Positions 48,701-61,900 of a stretch of DNA of 64,000 bases are shown in pieces. Below the pieces are notes generated by a model. It was not told where the DNA came from. It saw nothing but the letters and a program-made list of their open reading frames with translations, and made no database searches. Each line of letters starts with the position of its first letter. The stretch's first letter is position 1. The DNA is taken from assembly GCF_028554725.1 (NCBI RefSeq), contig NC_071668.1:1116001-1180000 (forward strand), in the 5' to 3' direction. The position numbers and the translations under genes were made by a program. Origin of the DNA: Zeugodacus cucurbitae. Taxonomy: Eukaryota > Arthropoda > Insecta > Diptera > Tephritidae.

Positions 48701-50699
48701 GTGAGTATCGTAAAAATATTGAATTTAGTAAATGCATGGTGAATGCGGGAAGACAGAATTTTAAGAAAGCGCCTTGCAGTTTTCATAAATTTTAGACAAA
48801 TATATTTTACTTAAAATGTTAAAAAAAAATTCTCAAAAATCAGCTAAAATTTTTTCTTACAATTCTCATTAAAAAAGTCACATGACGATCTCAGTTTGTG
48901 ACTTAAATAGTCACCATGAATGCGGAATTAGTGAAATCTCGTTTACAGCGCCACCTAGCGTACACAAACTGATCAGTCGCCTAGATAAGCATATGGCGCT
49001 GAAGTGAGTGGACAGCTAATTGAGATCTTGCAGAAGTGGGTGCAACAAAAACCGACAAATATGGAAGCATTAAGCACTTGCGACTATGACAAACATTAGA
49101 GATAAATTTATAGAGATTAGAGTGAAGAAAAAATAATTATTTTTAAATTGTGACATAAATTAATGAATGCCTTGTCTAATGCTAACTTTACACAATTGCG
49201 CTCATTGGCTAAAACGCCATTGTCTGCGACCTTAACAATGAAAATTTCGCGTTTTTATTTTAGTTTTTTTTAAGTTTGTGCTGACATCTGGCACCCACGA
49301 GGCAATAAATCGCGCGAATAATGCGCAGATATACACTCCTCTCCCCGCTCCGCGCTCTTACTTAGCTGAAAAACAATTGCATCACTTTGTTTTACGAGCG
49401 CACAATAGACTTTTATTAAATAATTGCCAATAAAAGCCACAAATATGGAGAAAACTAAATTGCAAACGAAACAAAAGCACACCGTCGCTGCCACTTATTG
49501 GTGGTGCGACTGCTCGATGCCACGGTAGCACTGTTGCAAGTGCGCAATAGTTCAATTACCTGCCCCATTAAGTGCAACCGTGCTGGTGGCGTGCGATAGT
49601 GGGTGCTCACCTCGTCCACTGTTGCATGAGTCAGGCGGGTTGCCGCCGGTGTTGTTCCGCGCCGTTGCGCAAGCGGCTGCGAGAAGCAAAGTGCTGCGCT
49701 GCTGCTGCTGCTAGCTACTACGCTTACTTTTGTTTTTGTCACCGCAATCAAGCGCTCGGATTTCCAAGTTAATGAAATATGAAACGCACAAACACACACA
49801 CACAGCTGTAGCCAGCGAGCATCAGTAAATAACAATAAAAGGGAAATACTTTGGAAGCAGCGCTGCTCTGCTCTGCGGTTTTTGCTGCGGCAGCGCTGGA
49901 GTGTTCTCGGCTTTGAAAAGTTTTGCGACACAAAGGCGTTTATCATAAATAGGGCTCCGCGCTGCGGAATTCTCGTACGTGTATTTATGTGCAAGCCATC
50001 TCTGTCATTTATTTCTATTTCTATTTTTATATACATACATATACTAGTAAAGCTTTAAGCATTCATATTACCCCGTCTAGCTTCGCTGGCTGCTTGTTTT
50101 AACAAATTCATTTCGTTTTCCATTTCATTGTTGTTGTGTTCAGCTGCGGTGCGTGACAAGTATCAACGCGCAACAACAACAACGACAGCAACTGCTCAGC
50201 GCTGGTTTAGCATGCAATTGCAGTCGGAATAGAATTTTATAGCATTTTATTTTATATTCTGTTTTCTATTCATGCGCCAGTTTTGTACTTGCAAGTTTTC
50301 AACAGTCACTGCACACACTCATACACTTAGACACAGAAGCAGTTCTTATGTGTAATTACTCGCACATTACAAAATGCCACAACAACACATTTAGTAATGA
50401 AGGAAATTTCTACAATTGCTAATAAATGCCAATTAATTTGCCTTAATTAATTGTTGCCATTTTTCATGCTTTTAATTGCCAACAGTTGACAATGACCTTT
50501 GTCGCTGAAATAGCGAGGGGTGTCTTATGTAGAATGTTGTAATTGCTTTATTCGCGGAAAAATGAAAGTACTCTTAGAGTAAAGGAAGAAAAGAGAGCTC
50601 AAATATTTTGCAATAGAAATCTTCGAAAGCCTGAATATTCTGGATAGAAGTCAAATTCTGAATAGAAAAAGAGACGTCAGGCTCCCTACCGAAACACGA

Positions 50700-50835
50700 C
50701 TTCTACGCCGCGCTGGTATAAGCGCATAATATCGAATGGAGACTATTTTGAAGATAACAACATTAATGTAAACGAATCAAAAATACATTTAAAAAAATGA
50801 AAATTCCCATTATTTTTTGAACACACTTTTTATGT
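50700..50835 (+). mobile_element. Mariner 3' fragment, third copy
   Basis: On the + strand, from about 50708, it encodes RWYKRIISNGDYFEDNNINV, the extreme C-terminus of the same mariner family as at 7630 and 16296. It ends with AAATTCCCATTATTTTTTGA and ACACAC, the 3' terminal repeat. Upstream sequence is too decayed to place the 5' limit. It is in the opposite orientation to the other two copies. Confidence 0.75.
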
Positions 50836-53773
50836 CTTCTCCAAGGGTTTTCTGCTTAATTTAAAATCTCTTACTGATTGGAGGATCTTTGCAAAATGTA
50901 AATAAAATATTATCAAGCTATGAAATAATAAAGAAATAAATAAATCAAGCTTTTCTGTTTCTCAAACACTCTTTCTTGTTGTTGTTATCAAAAGCAATCT
51001 GCGATATTTGACGGTTTCCGACAAATGGAAATTATCGCATAGAGCTTATTAAGATTGATATGTGCACGCATTATATAATACCGTTGTATACTACTTTATA
51101 TATGTACGTGGAATGATTTGCATACACATTTCCATCTACGTTAAAATCGATCAGATGCGGAATCGAATCGACAAAAGCGAATTAACAATGCAACATTGGA
51201 TTTCTGGCGCGACGGCGACGTTAATGTGGCATGCAACATGTGGCATTTGTGGTGTATGTCGTTGGTGGTGGTAGTGGTGCGTCAATGCGTCGTCACCAAT
51301 CTTACGTAATCATACGTAATCCGTAAAGCGTTGACGACAGACAGCAGCAATAAAACCGAAACGCAAAATCCAAACTCGAGCCAAGCGCGCTTGGCAGCCA
51401 ATTGGGCCCTCTTTATATTCGTACCAGCTACCTACTTATCTACCCACAGGCCACATGAGTCAGTCAATCAATCAGTCAGTCACTCAGTCAACACAGTAAC
51501 TAACTGCGCTCGAAGACGGAACTAACCGCAGCGATGCGTATTCGTGCCAATACACAGACATATTGAGAGGCCTCTGTGTGTATGTTTTTGGCTGTGTGTG
51601 GATATCAAATGTTGTCTTCCATAATTATTTTTCCCTTCCTAATCCATTATTATGCAATTCGAAATATGTTATTATGGCAACATGGAAATTGGAATCGCTG
51701 CACGCATTAAACGGTGGCACTCAGATGAATGCAGACCTCAGACACACACACACAGTCGAACAGTAGAAGGTACACCGGCAACACAACCATCGTCAGCCGC
51801 TGCTGTTGAGATAGACGTTAGCTTGTCGGTCGGTAGGTTGGTTGCCACAGCAGCCTCGAGCCTTTAGCCACCAGCCACAAACGCTAAGAGATTTTCTGCA
51901 ATTTCCTTTTCGATCCACAAGCTAGCGATTTGTGGCAATGTGGCGAGCAAAAGTGTTTTCTCCATTACAACTGCGTCTTCGGATCGCAATACGGATTTTC
52001 CTATTTCACTCTTTCGTTGTGAAGTGATGTAATGCACTGGCCTAAAGGAAATGTCTCGAATTCATCATTTACTGCATTGACATTCAACTGACACACATGT
52101 GGATGTATATGAATATCTGAGCCGATCTCAGAGAAACCAGCCGTAAACTAGTTACAATTTGTCCAAATTTGGATTTTTTTGAAAGTTTCCTAATGAAAGT
52201 TGTGCAAAATAGCGTGAAGTCGGAAGAGACTGATACACCTCCCAACCGACTTTATACTCCCGTTGTGCTGGAAGTGGCTCTAGTAAAGTTTTACCTCCAG
52301 CTCGCCTCAATTGCATTCCCCTACTGGGTACTTCCAGCCAGATAAAGGAAATGCCTCATATACCGTGATGAAATTGCAGTGAATATAAATTATTTTTGCG
52401 GTTTTAGTAATTTATACTTCAGCTTGTCCATAGAATTGTTTGCGAAATAACGCTGAGAAGAATTCTGTCATCGATAAATATAAATCCCCACTTGCCTTTG
52501 TATATATAGCCACATGTCTCATAACTGCACCTCACTTATCGAAAAACGCGGTTTCAGAAAGTACCTTGTGTATCTTGAATAGCGTGCATTCACATTTATG
52601 TATATTAATATAGTTATAAAAAACAACAACAACAATTGAGAGCCGGCTGCAAAAGTCAGCATGAATCATGGTGCAAGCGTTAAAAACAGGCATTGCAATT
52701 ACAATAATCGCTAAATTATTAATTTTACTTCATTTAAAGACGCCACACTCACTCATACATGTGTAATATGCATATATTCAAAAGAATCACAATAGTTCAA
52801 ACACTCATGCTTTGGATGGGGTTTATATTTTAGGGCGGATCATTTTACTTGTCACTAATTGATGAAAGTGAAATCGGACAATCGGACAATCGGTTAAAAC
52901 ACCTCTCCAGGGACTTTCAAACAAAGCAATATAAAAGACTCCAAAATTTATACAGGTGTCCCTCCAAGATCACGGCTTATTCAATAGTCCAAGAGGTGAT
53001 CGTTGGTGATCGTTGATACCGAAATTTGTTTGCCAGAAACCACAGAGTTATCGATCCAGTTTACCCAAATGCGTCTCAAATAAACATAAACAGCGAACTT
53101 ACCAGCTGTGGAATGCCCTAAAAGCACTACGATTACTGCGCATAACTTAAAAGCTAATTTCAGTTGAAGATAATTTACTTTAATTGCTTGGCTTGCATTT
53201 ACAAAATTTATAAATCTTAAATTTTACAATTACAAAGCGGTTTAATGGTCTGTGAAAATGTTGTAAATAAAATCATTAACATTTTCCCTTTATGGAAAGT
53301 GATTGAGCCCAAAGGGCGCAGCGTCGGCCTTGCCCTAATAATTATGGTAACCCTAGCGCACACCTTCAAATTTATGTTATTCGCTTGAGTAACTCTGTTA
53401 AATCAACTTCCTGTTAACATATTTTCATTTTCACTATCAGCTTGGAACAATGAATAGTGAATTTAAAACAGAAAAAGTCCAGAAGACTTGCTTTAAGTCA
53501 AAGGTAACTTTTGAAATATCAGTTAAACGTTATACAGTTCTTGATATTAGTAGAAAGTAGAGGAGGAATAATACAAGAACATCCTCTTTCAATGTCCAGC
53601 ATTCGCCAGAGTGAGTTTGGAATATCTCCGTAGGTAGCAAATTGATTGGAATTGACTTAAGCCGACTTAAGAACTATATAATGTAGTCCGTTGGGCGTAT
53701 TTGGATGCCACAAATAACAGTTGAGACAATCTAATTGAGATGCCCTGCAGTCATAGAGATCTACCGCTTGACC

Positions 53774-53823
53774 CAACCTAACCTAACCCAAATTAACCTA
53801 ACCTAACCTAACCTAACCTAACT
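53774..53823 (+). repeat. CCTAA pentamer array, (TTAGG)n on the other strand
   Basis: About ten CCTAA-type units: a run ACCTAACCTAACCC, a short interruption, then five perfect units. It is the insect telomere pentamer in sequence, but Diptera are known to lack TTAGG telomeres. Other copies in this window sit at LINE 3' ends, so a retroelement tail is the likelier origin. The DNA just upstream (GTCATAGAGATCTACCGCTTG) may be that element's 3' end. Confidence 0.85.
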
Positions 53824-56608
53824 TGTTTATTTTAATAAAAACAATAATATCCAGAGAAACATTTCCGCAATTAGAATAAGTGGAAAGAAATTTGTAGAAA
53901 TTATGCCAATTAATAAATTATACAGAAAGGGGAGCACCTACATGCATTGTAACCAACTCTCTTCGAGGCAATTATCCAATTCATCGCGCGTTCTTATTTA
54001 TGGACCATTGTTCTAGTCGAGGGATTTTTCACCAAGAACTCTCGAAAACATAAATTGTTGCTGTTTTTGCTTGAGAACTTTGCAGAGCATTGTCCTAGAA
54101 AAATTCTCACCGACACATTTTTCCCAGTTAACCGTTCCACCAACAAACACTCATACCCTTGTTTGTGAGCCTAAATATGAATATTAATAAAACAACAACA
54201 CCAATGTTGAACCGAGAAGGTATGAGGCCTTCGCGCACACACACATGTGACGGACTACAAATGCAATTTTATGCATAATTTAATGTTGTTCATCATTAAT
54301 TTTTTATGATTTTCCCATAAGTATTGTTTAATGAACCTCATTTCTGTGGCCCAAGCGAACAACAACAAAAATAAAAATAACAATAAAAGCAAAACAAAAT
54401 GGCCAAAGCGAAAAATCCATAATTCCAGCGGAGAATAACAAGGGGACCCAAGCAATCCAAGCCGGGCTTGCAAAGGTCGTAGAAAGGAAGCCATTGCGGT
54501 GAATGTGAAATTCATGCTTCGTGTCTTCATTTACTCTTTATTTACATTACACTGTTGCTATTGTTGTTGTTGTTGTTGTTGCTTATTCATTATACTTATA
54601 TATGTACTTGTAATTTTTTTCGATCGCTCTTAAAAATGCATTACTGTGAAAGTCAAAATGAGAAAAAAAAGTTCAAGCACACACACACACACTCACATAT
54701 GCAAATGTGTGACTCTGCGGCTGACAACACCTACGAGCCAAAGCCAAAAAAACACTAACAACCACAACAAACAAATTGAAATTACTTGCTGGCATCCACT
54801 TTGTTGTAAGTGATGGCGCAGAAATTAAGAAGAATGTGTGAAAGTGTTGCTTGGCCATTTGAGCATTTCAGCCAACACCCGCAAGTGGCGAGGGGAGAGA
54901 GCGCTGTGTGAAAAAAGTGTTAATAAACGGAAAATAAAGAACAACAAAAGGGCGTTTGGTAAAGCGCTATAAAGAATATTATGAATATGTCTTGCTCATT
55001 TACCACAACAATAGCAACAACAAGTACAGCACTTAAGTTGCTGTTGTTGTTGTTGTGCACCTCGTAAGCTGCATATGGAAGTAATTTGAGACTCGCTGCA
55101 CACACATGTAGACACCTCTTTATACTTCAAGGTACAAAGTGTTCAAGCGCTTAATGAATGACAGTCGCGCCGAAAGTGACGGAACAAAGTTTGAAAAAAA
55201 AACTCTAAAAAAAAACAATTCTATTGAGGTGCTAGAGTTCAAGCGCTTAATGAAAGCGGAGAAGGTGTCAAAGACCAAATCAACAACAATAATAACAACA
55301 GCAGCAAACGACTGCAAATAGCGTAGAGTATATGAACCTAAGCAGAAAGCTTTCTACTATGTATACAAGCATATAATATATCTTTAATAGTTACACACAT
55401 GAAGGCACATCCATACATTTACCTCAAACAAACATTATCATACATACACTCGCTTTTAAATTTTCATAAAATGTTCGAAAATAGTTGAGCGAGAGTGAGT
55501 TCTTGTCTCAACAATTTTATTTTACCAAAAACTCAGAAGAAAAAAATTAAGAATTATTTTCGAACAATTTCTGATTAAATATGACTTCTTTCTGGATATA
55601 GATTTTATATATTTTGCTAGATATTTGTTCTATATATATATTTTATTATCCATTAGATATGCAAATATAAATATTATTTACGCTCTAGACATAACAAATC
55701 TAGATATGTAAATATATAGAGTTTAGGAAGAACGTGAGCATCTTCTAATCGTCGCATTAGATTCGCAAATATTTTCAAAAACTATACATACATACATTCA
55801 TCAATTTAGAGTACTTTACCACTGGGTACACATGTGCCACTTGTTTGTCACAATAGCCGTGTTTTGATAAAATAAATTAAAAAGCGTTTCAGTTTCATAT
55901 TGCGACCAACAACAAAAAATCGGTGTAACATTAAGCCAGATTTCAAATTGTCAAGAAAACAACTTAGCGAAGCACTGTTGAATCGTGTGTTACTATCACT
56001 GTTGTTTTTGTTGTTGTTAATCATGTACATGTGACACAAATTTCATTTCAAATATTAATAAACAGGGTGATTCGTGAAGAAATTACAAAACATATACATA
56101 TTTCGGTACATTCGAATAGAAAAGCTTTTCAAAAGCTCCCGTTTAATCAAGTTTTTCTAGTATACATTTTCCTAGTATACATTTTCCTAGTCCTTGTTCA
56201 ATATTGATACAAGGGAGTCAATCGTTAATACGAGTAACCTATACTAATACGAGACCTATGGTTTCTGTACTACGATGTGTACTACAATAAAAGCTCAAGA
56301 AACCACATACCAACATAGTGACACACATGTAGTATTGTACTATGTTTACATCCATCAGCTGATACAAATAAATTCCAGCAAAATATAATTATGAATAACA
56401 GGAAGGAAAATTGATCCTGACTTAGTTATAACTTCAAGCAATCTTAAAATATTATTGTCCAATATAATTATTACATATTACCTATTATTACATACATATT
56501 AAATACATATTACATATTTTTCACATCATTATTTTCAAATTTTGTTTTTTGATTTCAATTAATTTTGAATTTAATTTATTTTCTGTATGTCAAAATGTCA
56601 GAAAACAT

Positions 56609-57151
56609 ATGATTGTGACAGAAGAGCTTAAAGCTTTCGGTGTGTTCAATGCAACCCATTGTTGTACATTTCACAACACCACAAAATTTCAATGGTTTCT
56701 AGAACTTTATTGTAGTACGGAACACCATTTGCTTTCAAACAAAATTCGGAAAACCGGTGATACACATATGGTTTCTGAAGCATACTATAATATGTACTAC
56801 ATGTATGTCTCAGTTATAAAAAGCATTGCTATGGTCCTTCTGGTACTCCTTAAATCAAAGCTTGGAGTTTGGGTCGTAATTCATCAAGCACTGTTTGGAC
56901 CACCCGTTAGATTGACATTGGACGTTTTACATGCAACAATCCGACAACTAGAAAGAAAAAATGTTTGCGATTTTCCTTTTAATATTAATAACTTGTTTCT
57001 GGATGTTTTTAATGCCATCGCTGTTGCCGTTTCTTTCGCTTTTTATTTCAAATACATGATATTTACGGATTTCCAAATGCAACTCTATAGTTTATGTGTG
57101 TTCGTGTGTATCTGTGGAATCATGCAAATGCTTTCAACTGCAACTACTTAA
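56609..57151 (+). other. Unrecognised open frame, 180 codons
   Basis: ATG at 56609, stop at 57149-57151. I recognise no family. The translation has three hydrophobic stretches (about residues 70-95 SIAMVLLVLLKS..., 130-155 LFLDVFNAIAVAVSFAFYF, 160-178 LYSLCVFVCICGIMQML), so it could be read as a membrane-protein piece. AT-rich DNA also yields such hydrophobic frames by chance, and there is no start context, promoter or splice evidence. It lies inside spire intron 2 next to a LINE. Listed only because it is the longest unexplained frame; probably not a gene. Confidence 0.15.
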
Positions 57152-57585
57152 CGGTAAATGGGTCATGGCAGATTTGCTTCGAAATGTAGTTCAAGCGATT
57201 CGTTTAAACTTTAAAGCAAACAAGCCGACGTACGAACAGACCGACCGGCGGACAAAACAATTTGCCAGCTTCAATAAATGCAGTCACAAGCTGTTTGCTG
57301 CTATTGCTATCAGTTACTTGTGCATTTGTTGCTATTATTGTTGCTTTCTTAATGCATAGCATTTACCATTTTTTTATAATTGTGGATTTGGTTAGGTTTC
57401 CGATGCGTCCGAAAGTAAATGAAGAGCTTTGCATACTTAATAGCCATAATTGTAGTAATGAAAATGCAATTAGAGTTGCAAGATCTTTACATTAATGTTA
57501 CAGAAATTTTATACTATTAAAATTTTGGATATTTTTTTGAAATTCATGTAATTTTTTAGAAATCAGATCCCACATATTAATTTAC

Positions 57586-58735
57586 TTGCTCTATACAGCA
57601 GGGGTAATGCCGATCATGACGTATGGCATACTGGTCTGGTGGCCAATAATGGAAAAGAAATGCGGAATAAAGCATATGGAAAGCTTACAAAGAGCGGCAA
57701 GTATATGTATAAGCGGAGCTCTTAGAACAACGCCAAGTCAGGCACTAGAGGTTATTCTTTACTTACTGCCTATAGACTTGGTTTGTAAACAGATGGCAGT
57801 AAAGTCTGCAATTAGACTCAGGGAATCTTCCGTACTAGTCACTTATAACCAGGGACATTCTAAAATCTTTAGCAAATTCCCGTTTCTACCGACTACCACG
57901 AATTTCCGAAATCCACTAGAATTAAATCTAAATACGTCCCTCAATACCGCCTTCCCTACTAGAGAGATGTGGGACAAGGGCGAGGTAGACAAGAAATAAA
58001 TATTTATACCGACGGATCTAAACTAGATAAACGAGTGGGAGGTGGCGTCTTTTCGGAAAAATTAGACACCAGAATCGCCTTCCGACTACCAGACTACTGC
58101 AGCGTTTTTCAAGCATAGATTGCTGCAATAAAATAGAGGCTGTTCGTGCTGGCAAATAGGGTGCTTACGACTAGAATTATATATATTTTTACAGACAGCC
58201 AAGCGGCTTTAAAATCAATTAAGACCCTAAGGATCTCCTCTAAGATAGTAAAAGAATGCCATGAAATATTAATGGAATTGACTTCATACTACACGATAAA
58301 CCTGCAATGGGTTCCTGGACACAGTGAAATTCCAGATAACTGTGTGGCTGATGAACTAGCCAGATTAAGCCCAACTTTACAATTGGATCCGAGTAAGGAG
58401 GATATATGCATACCGTTGGTCACTTGTAAGATAAGCAGGTCATAGATTGGGCTGAATCCAGGTGGATAGAATCTATTATTTGTTCAACTAGTAGGCAGAC
58501 GTGGCCTAATTGGAATAAAAGCCGTAGCCGAGCCGGCTACTGAAATTTAAAAGGAAGGACATAAGAATTCTAGTGGGAGTGCTAACTGGTCATTGTCTTA
58601 TTGGAAGACATGCCGACCGACTGGGGTTACCGAACAATGACTACTGCAGAAGCAGTAAGGAAATAGAAGAAGAAGAGACTATTGTGCATCTTCTATGTGA
58701 ATGCAAAGCATTGTACAGAAAAGACTCACAACAAT
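57586..58735 (+). pseudogene. LINE ORF2 remnant: RT C-terminus, RNase H, Cys/His tail
   Basis: The first open part ends at a stop at 57997-57999. It carries VMPIMTYGILVWW, IKHMESLQRAASICISGALR and TTPSQALEVIL, typical of the thumb region after the reverse transcriptase. A frameshift just before that stop moves to the RNase H frame: IYTDGSKLDKRVGGGVFS with the first catalytic Asp, then CSVFQA followed by TAG at 58116-58118, where the catalytic Glu is expected. Another stop lies at 58134-58136. Then come FTDSQAALKSI (second Asp) and LQWVPGHSEIPDNCVADELA with the last Asp. More shifts follow 58445. Non-functional. Confidence 0.85.
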
Positions 58736-58913
58736 CGGACATGGTATTCTAGACAACATCTCGGAAGTTGCGCACGTTAAACTTGTTGAGCTGCCCAACT
58801 TTATAAAAGCCACAGAGTGATTCAAAGAGGACATTGTAGTGTAAGGGGCTCTAGTCCCGGTGGATTCCCAATGGGTCTCTTAAAGGCCTAGGTGCATCAT
58901 TTGACAACCACTT

Positions 58914-58933
58914 TACCTACCTACCTACCTACC
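58914..58933 (+). repeat. TACC tetranucleotide tail of the LINE
   Basis: Five head-to-tail TACC units directly after the LINE 3' UTR; they mark the element's 3' end in place of a poly(A) tail. Confidence 0.8.
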
Positions 58934-61900
58934 TTTTCTCGCTCAAGTTACAATTTACAAATAGACCAAACCGATAAGAAATCTAGGCTAAATCAATATT
59001 GCTTCAGCAAACGCAACATAAATTTGATAAGATCTTATGATCATATCTCGCGTAAATATATCTATGTAATAATGAAATAAGAGTATTTAAAGTAGAAATT
59101 CCACTATTTTTACAATTTCGTAGATAAGTGTTTGGCCATATTTGGAAGATCACATGTTTTCTGTTCTTGATTTTGTTTTTATTAATTTATTTGCTATCTG
59201 CTGACAGCTTTCAGTGTTTGACTATGAGTAATTATTACCTTGTGACAACAATAACAAACAGTAAAATATTTTTAATAGATGCTTATCGTCATAAATCTTA
59301 TCTCGGAGCGCGCATAAACAAAGGCAAAACAGTTTTATACCGCTTTTCGCTTACAAAATTAATGATTATTCAAATATCCAAAGCACTGCAGTCAATAATA
59401 TTTCTCTTCGTGCTTTTCAAACTGGGTGTGTTAATTTTAGAGTTCCCTTTCTACCATATACTCGTATATCCCCAATAGAACCCTTCAATGACACGCAAGT
59501 TTATTGACTCGACCGCTTGAGGAACCCAATTTGTGCACTGAACTGTGAAAAAAATGTAAACGAAAGCAGAAAAAATCGCCATTAATGACATCAAATGACT
59601 GCATTCTATCCAAGTGGAACTGTCTGCCAGAGTGGACGGAAGCGATCGTCACCGAAATGACAAATGGAAGTACAAAATGCAAATCGTTTGTCAGAATATG
59701 GAGAAAATAGAACAAGCGATGACTAATTTAACATAAACTAAATAAAAACACGGATCAAAAAGCATTCTTAAATTACTCTGAGTTCTTCAAAGTTTTGCCA
59801 ATAACTTAAAACTAGTTTACCGAAGCAATTTACCGTTATTATATTATTAATAATAAACGCCCATTGTGAGCGGCAGTCTTCGTCTATCAGCAATGCAGCA
59901 ATCAGTTGCCCAAATGTCAAATTGTTTGTCTGACCGTCGATTGGAGCGACGATTGAGTGGCTCCAAAACATCTGCTGTAGATCGGCTAGCACCAGAAAGT
60001 TGTTTGTTGATTTTGAAACGGCTGACTGATCGACGGAGCAATCAACTAGTTCCTGTTATGTAGCTAGCTAGATTCGTGAATGATGCGACGCCGCTGTTGT
60101 TGGCACAGTCGCGCATGCGCAAAGCATTTCTCGCTCTGCAGCTCAAGCATGCAATTGAAATGCCGCCGCGTTGTGGCAAGAATGAAGAACTAAGAACACG
60201 AAAGTGGTGAAAAACTGTTTGCAACAGGGAACTGCTCTGTGAAAAAACATTTTCTTAAAGTTAAAATACGAAGAACAGAAGTAGGGGAGGTGCGCGAATA
60301 AGTTGATTAAACGAAGAGCTACGAGCATTTGCTGAAGTGTCGATCAAGTTAAATGGTTAGTAATAAGCAGCAAAGAAGTAGAAATTTCGACAAAGCGTCA
60401 ATTTTGACTGCGGCAGCATGCCTCTCAGGCGGCTATATTGTAAACATTTTCCTAAAATGATTGAGTGCGGTAGAATGGAAGAAGCTAAGTCATTATGGAC
60501 TCAAACTTATACAAAAAGGAGAAAATAAAATATTTCATAAGCATAAGTTCTCATTGTTGTTGCTTATACTCGTTATGGTGTCTGTTGAATCGTTCAGCTC
60601 CTCGTCTATTGACTTGATTGGATTGACAGCTCGACACGTAGAGTAGCGAGTAAGACAGGCGCTGATTGAGCTCGTCGAAGGCGGTGCTGATGCTGGGAGC
60701 TGTCTAATAAATCATTTCAGGTTCTCACGCTTTACTGAAAGCGCAAATATTTGCATTTCGTTTTGATTATTTTAGTTGTGTACAGCAAATAGAAGAGAAG
60801 AATCACTTGAACATCCACAAAAGACACAAAGAAAATATTGAAGCAATAACGGTAATATTACCAAATATTTATTGGGCATTTGTCGACCCATTCGGGAGGC
60901 CCACCTATCTGAACTACAGCATTTTCGGTTGTCTACTAGTGTGAGACTCCAGCAAGTTTTCAGAGGATTGGCATAATGACCGAATAAGCATATTTACCGC
61001 TTATCGCTTGTGCAGAAATTGATTCGAAATGAGGAAGAGAAAGAGAGACTCATGCTTATATATGGCTATGTATGTCTGTGTGTCCATTAATTTCTAGGTG
61101 TGCGCATTAACTAGGAGAACCCGCTTATCAATTGGCGAAACCTGTTTGCAGTTAAACTTTACGACAACGTCTCTGTGAAATGGATTAGCAACGGTACTTG
61201 TCTCACTGCCTTGGCCTTATGCCACAAACTAACGCGAGATGGCCGCGGTTGTAACACTAAAGAGTGTGCATCGAAGAAGCCACAACAGCCATGCTGAAAA
61301 TAACTTGCCGCAAAAGACGTGGCAAGTAGCGTTTTTTAATTGAAAATGGTGAAGTCGTCACCGCTAACACAAACTCGCTAAGAAAAAGTGTCGCTAATGT
61401 TAACACACAGCCGTAATAGAAGTGGCTTTTGCTGCCAAGAGACACAGTTCTGGTTAATATAGACATAAATAAATCGATTAAGACAAGTCGGTGCAACACC
61501 AAGCCAGCCGAGCCAGCCAGCGCGAGATGACCAATCGAAACATGGCAAGACGAGCCGCGACCGCCAAGCAAGACGGGAAGCGGTTGCGAAGCTGGTCTCT
61601 TGCTTTTGCGCAAATAAAGTCAATTGAAAAATCGTGGCACGCCGAGACAAGTTCTTTCACCAAGTGGCTAGATTTATGTTGCACGAATACTTGCATATAA
61701 ATACATGATGTTTATGGTTGAGGATGTATGTATGTGGACTTGTCTACGCGGCTTAGAAAGAAGCGCTGATCATGCAGCCGCGCGGGTAACAAGTCGCTGC
61801 CACCGGGCGAGACTTGTAGACTCGCAAGCGTCTAGCGACACGCGACATGCCGCACACCACAGCAGCTCACACATGCCATGTGTGTGAACGCATAAGTTGA

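Larger units (their letters stand above)
57560..58935 (+). mobile_element. 5'-truncated LINE with RNase H (I/LOA-like)
   Basis: It contains in order a reverse transcriptase C-terminal part, an RNase H domain, a Cys/His-rich C-terminus (about 58560-58735: LTGHCLIGRHADRLGLPNND, then HLLCEC), a 3' UTR with AGTCCCGGTGGATTCC and a CCTACCTACCTACCTACC tail (58914-58933). RNase H after the reverse transcriptase places it in the I/LOA/R1-like group rather than Jockey or RTE; the exact clade is not certain. It lacks everything 5' of the late reverse transcriptase, and the remaining frame is broken in several places, so it is a dead copy. Confidence 0.87.

Noticed and set aside
49455..50036. 193-codon frame on the - strand
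   Set aside because: No domain; Arg/Ser/Cys-rich composition typical of the complement of CAA/CA-rich DNA, and an overlapping frame on the + strand. Taken as chance.
53774..53823. True telomeric repeat or chromosome end
   Set aside because: Unique-looking DNA on both sides, and CCTAA arrays elsewhere in the window sit at retroelement 3' ends.
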